DNA of 64,000 bases from Astropecten irregularis (Eukaryota > Echinodermata > Asteroidea > Paxillosida > Astropectinidae). Both the position numbers and the translations under genes were made by a program. The stretch spans positions 7,659,036 to 7,723,035 of the forward strand of contig OZ020262.1 in assembly GCA_963971285.1 (NCBI GenBank). Direction: 5' to 3'. The notes under the pieces were generated by a model. The model had not been told where the DNA came from and did no database searches. It was given only the letters and a program-made list of their open reading frames with translations. Positions 9,971-21,715 of this stretch are shown here, piece by piece (position 1 is the stretch's first letter; each line of letters opens with the position of its first letter).

Positions 9971-10453
9971 ATGATCTCAAAGCAACACCTCGTCATTCTC
10001 TCTGCATTCATACTCAGCTTCACCCTCGGTCAAAACTGTCCTTTTATCCAGTGCCCTACCGGCTGGAGAATGTGGCGCCGCTCTTGCTACCGTTTTACCG
10101 CGAGGCTGCCCTGGAGAGATGCCAAGATTTCCTGCCAGGCGATGGGAGGAGAGATGATCGCGCCCCGGTCACAAGACGAGAACGATTTTGTGGCTGCCTT
10201 TGCTAACGAGGAAAACCCGGCATGGAAGGACATCTGGATAGCTTGTGATGATAAAGACGAAGAAGGCAAGTGGTTCTGCAATGGAGAGCCGGCAGCAGAT
10301 TGCTTCATCATCTGGGACACCCGTTATGAACCAAGCGCACTATCCAAGGAAGACTGTGCTAGGATGAATATGGGCCCGTATGCAGGAAAATGGGGGGATA
10401 TGTTTTGCTACAAAACATACCCGGCTATTTGCAAACGGGCTCCTGAGTCTTAG
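9971..10453 (+). CDS. Secreted C-type lectin-like protein, single exon, intact
   Basis: The product is 160 aa. Residues 1-20 (MISKQHLVILSAFILSFTLG) are a signal peptide. The remainder is one C-type lectin domain: CPFIQCP and GW at 23-32, the WRRSCYRF start, W48..A51..C55 of the first helix, the WIGxxD-like motif as IWIACDD at 88-94, W101, C129, the WGD..C motif at 141-146 and a closing C154. There are ten cysteines after the signal peptide (23, 28, 39, 55, 92, 103, 111, 129, 146, 154), more than the minimal fold needs. The sugar/calcium motifs are atypical: EPS (120-122) where EPN or QPD is usual, and WGD where WND is usual. Calcium-dependent sugar binding is therefore uncertain. It probably acts outside the cell in recognition or defence, or in a matrix. 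A second copy is at 21864-22356 (-). Confidence 0.88.
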   Translation: MISKQHLVILSAFILSFTLGQNCPFIQCPTGWRMWRRSCYRFTARLPWRDAKISCQAMGGEMIAPRSQDENDFVAAFANEENPAWKDIWIACDDKDEEGKWFCNGEPAADCFIIWDTRYEPSALSKEDCARMNMGPYAGKWGDMFCYKTYPAICKRAPES

Positions 10454-10523
10454 TCCAACCCAGTACAGACAGTTCGTAAGGAAAGCAAGTTAGGAGGTGG
10501 TTTCGTGCGTGTCCATTATTTAA

Positions 10524-10881
10524 AGGTAGTATCATACTTTGGTTTTTGTCAAAGAAATACAGATTCATGGGCAGAAATATCAAGGAAGATACAGTAAAAG
10601 TAATCTGTGAAAATTTCAGTCCCATACGGTGCCAACTTTATGAGAAAACAGCGAAAAACGGCCACAGTATTTCTTAAGTGTTTTCTCTTTTATTTTTGAT
10701 CTTTTAAAAGATCAAAAAGATTTTCGGTCGTTGTTTTATTAATTTCTGGATAAATGCACCATTTCAGGCGGAAGAATTTTAACGGTATGCTTCTACCACC
10801 ACCATCTTCATACCCTGTAAGTTATACGTAAATCTGTGAACATTTCTGTTTTTGGTCTCTTACCAAAGTATGATACTACCT
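10524..10881. repeat. TTAA-flanked MITE family E, copy 2, in the lectin 3' flank
   Basis: It starts AGGTAGTATCATACTTTGG and ends ..AAGTATGATACTACCT, with TTAA on each side (10520-10523 and 10882-10885). It begins 70 bp after the lectin stop codon and is absent from the corresponding 3' flank of the second lectin, so it inserted after the two copies separated. Confidence 0.75.
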
Positions 10882-11957
10882 TTAAAACAAGCCAATCAAA
10901 TTAAACTTACTACCGGAGAACTGCTTCTGGAAAACATATCTTCGTGGAACATACAATCAACGGGCAGTTGTCGCTGTAAAAAAAAATACCAGGACATGGA
11001 TTGTTGTTTTGAAAGTGTTGTTTGTCGTCATAGAAGATTAATTTCGTTTAATTCCTTTAATTCATTTGAGGACATGTTCCTATAAGCTACCGTAGTTTAT
11101 ATGCAAACAATCTACACACTATTTTTCGCACATTTTTAATAATTAATTCACCTATATGAACTCCAAGCCAAAGTGAAGTACACCGATCTTCAAATAAAAG
11201 TTTTACGAAAAAGCATTTCATTTATCTACAAGCATGAAAAATCTCTTTGAGGCAAAATGGACAACAACAAAAATGAAATAAACAATAATTTGCACTTGCA
11301 CATACATCAAAGGCGTCTCTGCTTGATTTATTTCTGGTCCGTTTTGTTTAAGTTGTATTCAAATGTTTTGGATTATCTAAAAAAAAAAACTCCTGAAATA
11401 AAGTTCTGCAACTTAAGTTTGAGGGATGATATCTTTTTTGTTATTGATCTGATCCATGAACGGTGAAACTTGTATCATTGGAAAGCGTGACCACGTCTCT
11501 CTACAATACCTTGTCATTTGTTCAGCGAATTTTATCATGGAATGTACAGTTCTGATAAATATGCAGCAATGTCAAAAATGAAATGTCGCGATATTCGTTG
11601 TTTTCAGTTGTGAATTCCCAATCGTTTCGAGGATGGACTGAGTTTGATGAATGGTGTTGATGTGCTGATGCGTGAAAGCACGGTCCAAACATGGCGTATT
11701 CTCATTTGGCATTTTGAAACATTTCACTTCTGACTTTGAGCTTTATTAAGGAGAAATTCACATTTCATGATTACATAATCACAACAAAATGGAACATCAT
11801 TGTAAAGAGGAATAATGAAGCTTTCAAGTGATACCAGTTTCGCAGTTCATAGATAAATAATAAAAAAAGATGTTATCCCTCAAACTTGAGGGGTTTCATT
11901 GCAACCTACCAAGGAAAAACTGATGTACTGGATGACGGCATCAACAAGTCCTACAGC
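10882..11957. other. Lectin 3' flank and intergenic sequence
   Basis: TTGAGGACATGTT near 11066 and TTTTTCGCACATTTTTAA with ATTCACCT near 11125-11155 match the 3' flank of the second lectin (reverse strand, 21770-21815). The rest is AT-rich with no supported gene. Confidence 0.45.
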
Positions 11958-11979
11958 CGATTTCACGAAACGCGTCTTA

Positions 11980-12584
11980 AAGGCCTATTTACACATACGC
12001 GACTTTGTCGCGCAACAATGTCTCGTGTATTTTTAACTGTGCACAAAACAATGGACGTGTTTATATTTACGCGACAAAGTAGTGCGACTTGTCGCGCGAC
12101 TTTTTGAAATCAAATTAAAAGTGATTTTGTCGCCGACGACAACAAAAAGTTGTACGCGTATTTTCCTATGTCCTCACATGCCAGCCGTATTGATTGGTTG
12201 GGAAACTAACATGAAAATAATAACTGAGGTCCAGAAATACAGTGAGTTGTACGAGGCATCCAACAAATAAATTGCCGGGTGAAAAGACAACATAAATATG
12301 CCTTATTATGATATCCCCCTGAGGGTATGATGCTCCTAGGATCGCCCTAGCTCCAAAAAAAAAACAGAAGACACCTGAGCAAACTATATTCTTTCGAGCA
12401 CGAAGAAGATGAAGCATATGAGGTGGCAATTTATTGAAAAACAGAAGGTTTGTTTTTAATTTTTATCATTAAAATTTGGAAAAAGTCACGCGAAATGTCG
12501 CGTACTTTTGGACAGCTACGCGTGTGCGACTTTGTCGCGAGACTAAATCGTTGCGACAAAGTCCCGTATGTGTAAATAGGCCTT
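11980..12584. repeat. MITE family B, copy 3, nested in another MITE
   Basis: The termini are AAGGCCTATTTACACATACG and its complement. The flanks read cgtcTTA on the left and TTAgg on the right, supporting a TTA target duplication of PIF/Harbinger type. The host sequence either side (11958-11979 and 12585-12638) is itself a palindromic element with ends GATTTCACGAA and TTCGATTTCACC-like. Confidence 0.7.
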
Positions 12585-12643
12585 TAGGAAGAGTCACTCG
12601 TCCTATGTCAGGACGCGTCCTAGAATCGATTTCACCAAAGTTA

Positions 12644-12787
12644 GGCCATGTCCCAATTCTCTGGCTGCGGCTGAAAATTACGCATGTACCTATGGCAGCC
12701 ACTAGCCAGTGACTGCATGCATGATCAGCCATTTCCATAGACGCGTGTGTTATTTTCGGCCGCAGCCAGATAATGGGATACTTTTGA
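12644..12787. repeat. Short MITE of the GGCC-TGTCCCAATT family
   Basis: TTA|GGCCATGTCCCAATTCTCTG with GGCTGCGGC at the left pairs with GCCGCAGCCAGATAATGGGA..TAA at the right. Related to the larger element at 20492-21011. Confidence 0.5.
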
Positions 12788-13443
12788 CTAACCATTGTTA
12801 ATCACAAGAGGGCGCGCTTCACCAGGCTTGGGAAAAGTGTCTTGATTTTGTTGTCATTGCTTTTGTGCACGAATGTTCATCGTAAACACAACAGGCGTAA
12901 ATAATCGCAATGAAAATGCCTGGTGACAGGGGAGGACATGAGTTCCCCAAGAAAAAACAAATGCAGAAGTTGTGGAGATTGGCCACTAAAAGGGCGAATT
13001 ACAAATGATCACGGTGGTCCACGGCAAACGGCATTCAGTTTTGTGCACAGAGTTTTTACTTTGCAAGCGAAGCCTATCACATTATTTCTCGCCAATCATC
13101 AGAATTTCACCTAACTTTGTGTTTTCGGGCATTGAAATCGTGGTGGGCGGCTGTTGTGAATATAAAAATTAATTGTAAATGGCCTGAATTTAATGTTCAC
13201 AGTATTTTCCTGCGTCTTCCGGTGAGTTTTTGGACAACCGCCGTACTTACAGCATGTAAAAAAGTTTTAAGGAGCCTGGTAGTTTGCTGCCCTCTATCGA
13301 CAGCCCTCTCCAAAAGTCTCCCATTGGTACACGGATCTCAACTTTCATAGCAACGCGGCTGAACTCGTCTTAACTTAGGACGGGTCTGAGGGTCGTCTTA
13401 TCTGCACGAACACCGTAGGTACGTGTAATAATGAATAGCAACA

Positions 13444-13633
13444 ATGTCGTTTATGCTTCTTGCTGATCGTGAAGCTTGGCGGGATATTAGACGTTGGGAG
13501 AATATTCCGTGATCGGAGAAATCCACTAGATAGCTTAAATGACGAGGAACTCTTCAGAAGATATAGATTTACCAGACAGGGATTATTCCAAGTTTTAGAA
13601 TGAGTGGCAGAAGAATTGGAGCCCGTCGCCAAG
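13444..13633 (+). pseudogene. Broken N-terminal exon of a PIF/Harbinger transposase
   Basis: ATG at 13444 reads MSFMLLADREAWRDIRRWEN. After a one-base frame change the other frame reads IFRDRRNPLDSLNDEELFRR then YRFTRQGLFQVLE, an in-frame TGA, and VAEELEPVAK, ending at a donor AAG|GTGAGT. The FRDR.NPLD..D..L..R(Y/F)R pattern is characteristic of HARBI1-like transposases. Two lesions (a frameshift near 13503 and a stop) show it is dead. The catalytic part is not adjacent. Confidence 0.6.
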
Positions 13634-13639
13634 GTGAGT

Positions 13640-14870
13640 ATTCATTATTAATATTATTATAAGCATAATTGTTAAATTAATGTGTCGTGAAATGTTACTG
13701 ATGCTATATGCTACAAACCTCGCTCATCCAAACAGATCAAGAGTCCTGAAATGAGAGCGGGAACCAGACTATATTCTCGTCTACGGCCTCCGTGCGGCCG
13801 TGACAAATTGCATTTTCGTACTTTTCGTTTTCGTAATTTTCGTTACCGTTTTAACCCCATAATGTCCCTCAAAAATCAAAGCCCTGTCTTCTTTCTAAAC
13901 AATCAATTTTGCTAATAATATTGATGAGGACACAATTTCCTTTATAGTTATCGTACCCTTCCGGATAACGCTTACCAAAAAAAAAAAGGATGGAGGATGA
14001 ACTTGAAAGTAAATTTTGTGAAAAATCCTGCATTTAATGCATGATCTCACCCCTTCCCAATGGTAAGCAAAAATCCTGCATGTAGCTACGCCCTGTATAC
14101 GCATATCTTGTTAACAAAGTTTCACATTTTCAAATTCTTCCGGTCCCCCACTTCAGTTTGAATTTCTCCCGCTGAAGATTGTTGGATAAACAAAGAGAAG
14201 GAAGAAATAACATAAATATATGAATACATTTATTGGAACAAATGGTCCCAAAATAAGACTCAGATTGCACCAGAGAATATCTAGAACCCCTGAGCTTCCA
14301 GGGCCCCTAAGCGGGCCCTGAAACCGGCTGCAAGGACTACGCGCTTCGCGCTCATTTTCTCATATTTTGCAAATCTCCAGTTAAAAAGAAAAAATCCAAG
14401 GCTGCCCCCAGTGCCCCCCTCCTAAAAAATATCCTAGCTACGCCGCAGTCGGTGCCACCCATTCACATTGACGATTCGGCCTATTGGGAACGTTGCTGTA
14501 TAAGAAATATTATGCTGCAGCTGGCTGCATGTTAAAAACCAAATGCGTGTTTGCTGCCACCAAGAGGCCAATCATTAAAAATTAACAATGTATTTTGTTT
14601 GTATTTATCAACATTGCCTTCCGAAACTCTTTCTGTGCATAATGTCAGAATCGCATGTAACGGTAGGCCCACTTTAAGAAAAACACAACAAAACAAATAG
14701 CGGGGCAATGGTGTATTAGTTAACATAGCTCGTGCACCAACACTATGGTAGGCAGTTATAGGCACACAGAATTGCCATGTAGGTGATTTTCTAGTAATGA
14801 TTCATTTCCACTATAAGAAGATACTTATAATCATAAAAAAACCACAAGGGAAACTGACTGAATTTTAAGT
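13640..14870. other. Intergenic, no gene seen
   Basis: AT-rich, with a short perfect palindrome CAGGGCCC..GGGCCCTG near 14300-14320. No convincing open frame or conserved motif. Confidence 0.35.
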
Positions 14871-14871
14871 C

Positions 14872-15036
14872 ATTGAAAAGTGAACAAATAATAAATGACT
14901 GATGGAGCGGGATTCGAACCGGCGACCTCCTCAATACCGTACAGGCGCTCTACCAACTAAGCTATCCAGCCCTACATTGGTGGTGACCCCAATAGTCAAT
15001 TTTCTTAGAAGCCATGAAAACACGCACACTCCGCCT
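14872..15036 (-). repeat. tRNA-derived SINE, copy 1
   Basis: On the minus strand, 14898-14971 reads as a tRNA-like sequence: GCTGGATAGCTTAGTTGGTA carries the A box, the anticodon loop gives GGT, and GGTTCGAATCC is the B box. The flanking sequence (TATTGGGGTCACC before, a GTTCACTTTTC-like tail after) is shared with 19415-19615 and 32448-32628, so it is a repeat and not a tRNA gene. Confidence 0.75.
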
Positions 15037-15041
15037 TACAA

Positions 15042-15437
15042 TACACGGGTTTACACTTCGAAAAAAGCGCATGAGTGATAGTGCCTCGTTTTGAAGTCGC
15101 GATCAAAACCGCCGAAGTGTAAACCGGTGTTTTGTCTTCGACAATGGACGGGCTTACACTTCGAAAAGTGCGCATGCCTGGAAGTGCCTCGTTTTGAAGT
15201 TGCGATCAAAATCTAAGATGGCCGCCATGGTGTAAAACCGTGTATACACGGGTTTACACCTTGGCGGCCATCTTAGATTTTTCAAAATGAGGCACTTCCA
15301 CGCAAGCGCACTTTTCGAAGTGTAAGCCCGTCCATTGTCGAAGACAATACACGGGTTTACACTTAGAAGGTTTTGATCGCGACTTCAAAACGAGGCACTA
15401 TCACGCATGCGCACGTTTAGAAGTGTAAACCCGTGTA
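15042..15437. repeat. Giant near-perfect palindrome of about 395 bp (nested foldback)
   Basis: The sequence is symmetric about 15244/15245. TACACGGGTTTACACTTCG opens the left end and its complement closes the right. The internal blocks GTGCCTCGTTTTGAAG, GATCGCGACTTC/GAAGTCGCGATC, GACAATGGACGGGCTTACAC and AAGATGGCCGCCATGG recur inverted. Each arm is made of two units sharing the TACACTTCGAAAAG.. motif, as if one foldback element sits inside another. Confidence 0.75.
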
Positions 15438-15860
15438 TAATAATACTTATGATAGCGATACTGCTGGATTTTTTTTTTATTTTTAGGAATAATTAGTTTG
15501 CATTTTTGCATTTTTTTTTACTCGTTGCGTTCATTTCAAAATATGAGTCTTGTTCTCAGACGACTTTTTAAATGTTTTACTTTTTCCTTTTTTCAACTCG
15601 TTTTGGTACGATTTTCTTTATAATTTTTATCGATCCTGTGTCGCTTGCAGTATTGATTGTACAGTGAATGGTGCCATGGTGTCGGTGTTGCATTATCACC
15701 TCTTCATGGTTGAATAGAATGCATCTTTTCCCAGGGGAAAATATGAAGACCTTTTTATTTTTCACTCCACTCTTTATGTATAATTATTGTCTGTATTTTT
15801 ATAAACACGAAACGTTGGCCTCAAGCATTGGTAATAACCTGCTAGCGAACCTCGCCCCCA
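15430..15860 (+). repeat. Paralogous block X, copy 3
   Basis: Same landmarks and order as 3180-3740: GATAGCGATACTGCTGGA, TTAGTTTGCATTTTTGCA, TATTGATTGTACAG, CACCTCTTCATGGTTGAATA, GTTGGCCTCAAGCATTGG. It carries none of the hairpin insertion present in copy 1. Confidence 0.55.
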
Positions 15861-16199
15861 AACATAGGGGAAAACTATGCGTGAATACATTTTACAGTGT
15901 ATAGGAAATATACTTTGGGGCGAGTTGAGCTTCTGGGCTTCGCATTTTAAAACCGGTTCTGCTTATACTTTATGTCATTTTGTTTCGTAGGAATATCATA
16001 TTCAATTTTTCCAAAACAATTTACCTGTATTAAATTATAATCTTTTTCCTGATGAAAAAACTCATACTCAGATCATATAAATTTATTATTTTTCCTTGAA
16101 TTGACTCGGTACTGTATAAAGTTTTTTTTGTAATGTTTACTTGTTTAATTAAATAAAATTTATATTTGCTCAAAATTAGTTTCGTTTGTTTCATTCATA

Positions 16200-16420
16200 G
16201 GGCCTTTACGAAACTAGGCTTGAGGCTAGGCTTGGAACTTTTTTCACTACCGCCATTTGAAGCCCACAAAATGAAACGGAGGGATTGGACCACATGATGA
16301 AGCTGGGGAAAGGCTCCAGCTTCGCCAAGCCCTTCATTTCATTTAGGACACACAATGGCAGTAGAAAAATAAATGCCAAGCAAAGCCTCAAGCCCCATTT
16401 CGTCAAGCCCCAAAGTCAGG
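16200..16420. repeat. MITE with GGGCCTTTACGAAACTAGG end
   Basis: The left end GGGCCTTTACGAAACTAGGC with GGCTTGAGGCTAGGCTTGG pairs loosely with the right end CCAAGC..GCCTCAAGCC..TTTCG. The interior also folds (GCTGGGG..CCAGC). It is inserted where the 4080-4200 paralogue has no such sequence (after TTCATAG). Non-coding. Confidence 0.5.
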
Positions 16421-16698
16421 GTGAAGGATTGAACTCAAGGTCAAGGAATACTCCGATCCTGTTGGCCACGCCCCTTGACAAATTGACCCAACCACAACGC
16501 GTCCCTCAAATTGCCGCCATTTTTTCCGACAAAATGTTTTAAATTTCGTATTATTTAGTATACACTTTTCGTTGAGGCTACTATTGTTTCAAGGCAATTC
16601 TTTAACAAACCCGAATTGTATTCTTAACCATGGTCAAGCGGTGTTTATATTTTCGTTGTAAGTCTGACTTTCGATTCCCTGGCTGAGAGAAAATGGAT

Positions 16699-17975
16699 CA
16701 TAGAGCTATATTATCTTTTCTAGAGCGCTAGCTCCGCGTTCTCCATGCGTAGACGCTTTGAAGCCATCCTGGGCGCAGTCATTTTGGAGTTGTGTGCGTG
16801 TCTATGGAACAAGAAAACTTTGACTGGAATGCCTTTCGAAGAATATACTCTATATGCAACGCGCAAGTACGTGCGAATGTTACCGGAAGCGCGTATTGAA
16901 GGTGTGAAGCTTTGGATACCTGCGTTGTGTTCTATACAGGTGCGTTATCGAAGCCAAATACGCCCACCACCGACGCACCTTTGGTAAATGCGCGTTTCAT
17001 TTATCGCCGTGCGCACACACGCTTTGCACTTCAGTCAAGGAATGATTGCAAGCGTCATCAAGACGCGCTACCGGTACCGTTCGCATAGACTTGCGCGTTG
17101 CATATAGAGAACTCTCTTCGAAAGGCATTCCAGTCAAAGTGTTCTTGTTCCACAGACACGCCCTTTTCCAAACCTCGGCTCCGGCTCCGGCTCCGGCTCC
17201 GTCTCCATGAAGCCGCGTACCAAATGAAGGCTCCGGATCCGGCTTGATATTTGCGGCTTCATTTTGGCCAAAAAATGGAGCCAAACGAAGTCTGCTGGGG
17301 AGGTGGCTTCGTGGGGCTTCGTGACGTCACACTTTGAATCACTGAGGACAAAGTCACGTGACAGTAATAAAAAGTGAACTTTGACACCTTTTCTTTGTTT
17401 TTCGTCTGTATCTGCCGCGCAATTTAAATACCGAAACTAGTGAAATTATGGAAACTACATACAGTAGGATATTTTGGGGAAAGTTGCATCGAGTTTAGTG
17501 TAAATTGATAGACAAATTTCCATGGCAACGGTTTTCAGATTGTGCAATTTGGCTAATTAATTTGCATCATTATATATCACTATTTATAACAAATTAAAAT
17601 TATGAAGGTAGAAAAAATCTCCATGGAACATACTTGGGACTTGTATGCCTTACACTATAATCTTAACCCATGTTTTCAACACAAAAACAGCTAAATTAAA
17701 ACAAACGTCACGCAACGGCGCGGCGCTCCTGAGCGCGTGACGCGTCACGCTCGAACCCCAGCGTTTTAGGCCGAAGCATCCCGAAGCCGCTCGAAGTCTG
17801 ACTGTTCCAAACGTGGAGCCGCGACTTCGAACTGGAGCCGCGTGAAGCCGAAGCCTCGTGGAGCCGGAGCCGGAGCCTGAAGCCGGAGCCGAGGTTTGGA
17901 AAAGGGCCCAGAACGGCTTCAAACCGTCTACGCGCGGAGAACGTGGAGCTAAAGCTTTAGTAATTTTAATATAGC
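16699..17975. repeat. Large foldback element with nested GGCTCC-rich element
   Basis: The outer arms (16699-16772 and about 17905-17975) are about 75 bp and clearly complementary: TAGAGCTATATTATCTTTTC, CGTTCTCC..CGTAGACG, TTTGAAGCC..GGGC. Inside, 17161-17195 (CCCTTTTCCAAACCTCGGCT then GGCTCC repeats) and 17870-17907 are a second inverted pair. A further inverted duplication, 16795-16990 against 17041-17160, shares ACTTTGACTGGAATGCCTTT. A relative of the outer end occurs at about 18136-18175. Confidence 0.6.
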
Positions 17976-18199
17976 TCTACGGGTCATGCTAGTGCTAGAC
18001 CCTTTCAAGATTCACTGGTACCCTGTCTGTTCTGTGGTCCAGTTGATGCTGCGTGTCATCCAGAACATCAGTTTTCAGTGGACGGTTGCAACAAACACAT
18101 AAATCATATAACTGAAACAAAACAGACTCCGAATCATAGAGTTATATTAGAAAACTAGAGTGCGCACTCACAGTGCCCTGCGTGACGCGCTCTCGGCTA

Positions 18200-19414
18200 C
18201 ACATGGGGAATCAAAGATGGCGTCTCTAAGTGGGCAAAACCGTGTAAAATGCCCGGATGTGCTTATTCTTTTACACAGTGCGCTCAGAAAACGCATTACT
18301 AAACATCGATTTTCTCCAATCTTTTTGGGAGTTTCGGCCTTATCGTCATGAATACTACTCATCAATAGTTTGTTTTTGGAATAAACTAGTGCAATTTGAA
18401 AAAAATTGCAATAATTGACAAAAAATCCTTTACATTAAAACTGCCCCTTTCCACTCGAATTCAGCTTTAGTTAAGGATATGCCGCTTTTCAAGTCGAGGG
18501 CCGGTCATAACTCGATTGCGCGTCGATAATATCGTTTCTTTAATTGTCAGTCTTAATCTGAAACAAGGAGGGTATCGGGTTTTTATATCTTGGGTCACGT
18601 GCATGTATAGTTTAGAGAAATGTGGGATGGAACTGAGGCGTAACCGGTATTTGTTGTACTCGATTACAACTACGGATCCAAGTAATTAAATAAGCCACAA
18701 ACTTGACACAATACGGAAACTTGAGATTTTGGACTTTTCTGCAAGTTCTGAATCAATATATTAAAATACCGTGTGCATTTTTTCCACTGTTTTCTCCAAA
18801 AGTAGTCACCTTATGACACTGGAAATTTTCACAGATGACTGTTGCTGTTTCTTTCTTGATATTTTTGCCCACGAATACCTGCATTTCTTTGACAAAAACC
18901 AGTTTTTTATATATACATTTATATAAATAAATCGTGACAAACTAATATGCTTCTGGATGGAGTGGCCAAAATGACGTACGGACGGACAGACGGAAGTCGG
19001 TATATTAACTCGCACTGCTTCGCAGCACTTCGCCAAAAAGCAAGTGCACCTTTATCTGAACTGCGAAACAGCTAATTATTTACAGTATTACTTGCTCTTC
19101 ACAGTTTATTAATTTAACAAGTCGAAACAGTATATGAAAGATCAACACACTGGGAAAGAACAGACTTTTTTGACAAGCTAAAAATGTACATAAGTTATCT
19201 CAGCAGTGTTTACATATACATAGCTCTATGTCCATGAATACAGACACTTTATAATTATGTACCGGTAATTGTTTTAGCTCACCAGTACAAGGATTCACTA
19301 GGCCTATGTGTTTACATTGATGAACTTTGTCAATTCCTGTTTTCGTACTCATACTCGCACTCATGGAAAAGTGCTCAGGTACTCGCACTCATAATATTTG
19401 TGGTAAAGTTCGTT
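18200..19414. other. Intergenic, no gene seen; one MITE fragment
   Basis: 18780-18902 is a truncated family E MITE (GGAAATTTTCACAGATGACT, TTGATATTTTTGCCCA, TTTGACAAAAACCA). The rest has no supported feature. Confidence 0.45.
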
Positions 19415-19615
19415 CTCATGCCTTCTCACTGCCAAATGAACAAAGATAATAGACTACAAGAGATGAACAAGAGATAATTAGAGACACCATCAACGTAGGG
19501 CTGGAAGGCTCAGTTGGTAGAGCGCCTGTATGGTATTCAGGAGGTCACCGGTTTGAATCCCGCTCCAGTCAATTTTTCTTTGTTCACTTCTCAATGACAA
19601 TACATTTTTTGTAAA
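19415..19615 (+). repeat. tRNA-derived SINE, copy 2
   Basis: The tRNA-like body is at 19499-19570: an acceptor-like GGCTGGA/TCCAGTC pair, A box GGCTCAGTTGGTAGAGC, anticodon loop with GGT, and a B box GGTTTGAATCC that differs by one base from the consensus. The leader CTGCCAAATGAACAAAGATA and the tail TTTCTTTGTTCACTTCTCAA match the other copies. Confidence 0.75.
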
Positions 19616-20491
19616 ATCTAGTTAGTAGTTATTTCTTTAAATCTTGCATTTGAGTGACATCTTGCATCATGAATCTTGAGTCATGTCGCCATTCCTGAAA
19701 TCTGGACCTGTATTCTTAAAGGAGAGTGCTAAAAAATGAAATTGAAAAAAAAAAATTTGGATTTCACCTTGGATCTTGAAACTTGGATCTTGTATCTTAT
19801 CTTTAATTTTGCATCTGGAATTAGTAAAAATAAATTTGTAAAAAGAAGTTAGTTTAAAAAAGAATTAGTTACAACGAATGAAATACGGTAGTCCATGCGA
19901 TGTTCCGCTTCATTGTGCCGGTAAATAAAGTGGCAACACTAGTGAGGAAGGTGCTGGTGGCAACTTTTCAAGGATGATCTGACCTGTTTCTTTCATTATT
20001 TGATCATTTCCTGAAGTTACCTGGATGATTTCAACCTCTGACATGATGCGGGAACCAGCTTTGCCGAAGTAAACATCCAGACCTAGATCCAGATCCAAAT
20101 CCAGATCCAGAGTCGACTAAGTAATAAAATACAAAATTAGCAGCACAAAGTCCTATAGCCTTTTTATAGGCCTAACTTAATATTAAAGTAACGTTAACCC
20201 CTTCTTACTCCATGAAAAATCGACTAAATTTAATGATATTTAGGTAAGACTAAGCAGTACTACTCACTTATGAAATGAAACGTTGTTGGTCTTATTACTC
20301 CGATTCCTGCAGCCAAAGGCAGGGAAATTTTTGGGCATATCAAGCCATAATGCAAACACACGTCACAGCCAAACGCGAAACGTAAACATAACCCCATGAA
20401 TGCCCATTTTTGCCCACTTAGAAAATGGCGGCCAATTCTTCAATTCGTGACGCGACAAATCAGAGGTGCGCCCTCTAGTTTTTTAATATAA

Positions 20492-21011
20492 GGCCGTGTC
20501 CCAATTCACTGGCTGTGGCCGCTGGCTACGGCCGTGGCTGTGGCCGCGTCTTCGAACTGGATTCAGCCAGTAGAATTGGGACGCGCCTTCGGCCGCGTAG
20601 ACGCGCATGTCGGGACGATTTGAATCCATACGCGCAACTGAGGTCATGGCAAGCCAAATGCCAAATAATTCGATATACACTGTTTATCGGTGAAAAACAA
20701 TCTTTATCTAGATAAAATTTGTTTATTACAGAGTTTTTCTCAAAAAGCAGTGTTTATCATGTCGGAATATAGTGTTTCTTGGCGAAAAACGTGTTTATCT
20801 CCGATAAATAGGGTCTATCGAATTATTTGACATTTGGCTGGCCATATAAAGTTGGCCCGGCCACAACGAAGTCACCTTCCCTTGTGGCTTGATATTCGTG
20901 ACGTCGCGGCCACAGCCACGGCCACAGCCAGTGAATTGGGACGCGGCAACAAGATGGACGCGCTGCCAATAGCCGCAGCCACGGCCGCAGCCAGTGAATT
21001 GGGACACGGCC
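20492..21011. repeat. MITE with TAA target duplication, 520 bp
   Basis: GGCCGTGTCCCAATTCACTG with GCTG at the left is exactly inverted at the right (CAGC..CAGTGAATTGGGACACGGCC). It is flanked by TAA at 20489-20491 and 21012-21014. The ends are rich in GGCCGTGGCTGTGGC units. TAA duplication and GGCC ends fit PIF/Harbinger. Confidence 0.75.
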
Positions 21012-21049
21012 TAACTCTATGCTCCGAATACAACTTCTTCGTGTGTGCA

Positions 21050-21335
21050 GGGGTGCATTCCGCTTGCGCGAACATACGCGAACATGTTCGCGCCGTTTGC
21101 GTTACGCTTGGATTTTGTAGTGGAACGCACACGCAACAAACCGCGAGCATGTGTTGCGAACTGCGTCCATCTTTCATTCAAAGTAGTTAGCCAACTTCAG
21201 CAAACACCTCCTCTACACCGTTTGCTTTGTTAGGCGAACGTTGTGTGCGTGTTTGGCGAGCAGCGCGTTCCGGTTTGAAATTGGTGGCGCACATTGTGCG
21301 CCGTGCGCGTAGTTAGCTGGAGTGGAACGCACCCC
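21050..21335. repeat. Short MITE with GGGGTGCATTCC ends
   Basis: GGGGTGCATTCCGC at the left and GTGGAACGCACCCC at the right are inverted repeats with one internal mismatch. The interior is GC-rich with GCGAACA repeats. Non-coding. Confidence 0.55.
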
Positions 21336-21424
21336 AGGTGTAAATAATTTAATTTCAACTTTTTTAATTTGTTATTGTCCTTTTCTGACTCAAAACGATT
21401 TTGATGCTTGTGTGGTATATGATA

Positions 21425-21715
21425 CGTATTTGGTAGAGGTCACAGAATATTGCTCACACTATGACTGATCCAGCATGTACGTGAAATTAATAAGCCTGTG
21501 CAAATTTGACCTCAATCGGACATCTGAGTCACGAGAAAAAATGTTCTCGGTTTTTGTTTTACCCTTTTCCGGATAAATAAACCATTTCAGGCGAAATTTG
21601 TTAAATGCTATGTTTCTACCAGAACCATCTTCATATCCTGAAAGTTATACGTAAATCTGTGAACATTTCTGTTTCAGTATGTTACCAGTCCTGTACTGTA
21701 GGCCCTGTACCTCTA
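21425..21715. repeat. Fragment of MITE family F
   Basis: It contains CATCTGAGTCACGAGAAAA, ACCATTTCAGGCG, CATCTTCATATCCTGAAAG and GTAAATCTGTGAACATTTCT in family order. Ends degenerate. It lies in the 3' flank of the second lectin and is absent from block A. Confidence 0.55.
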
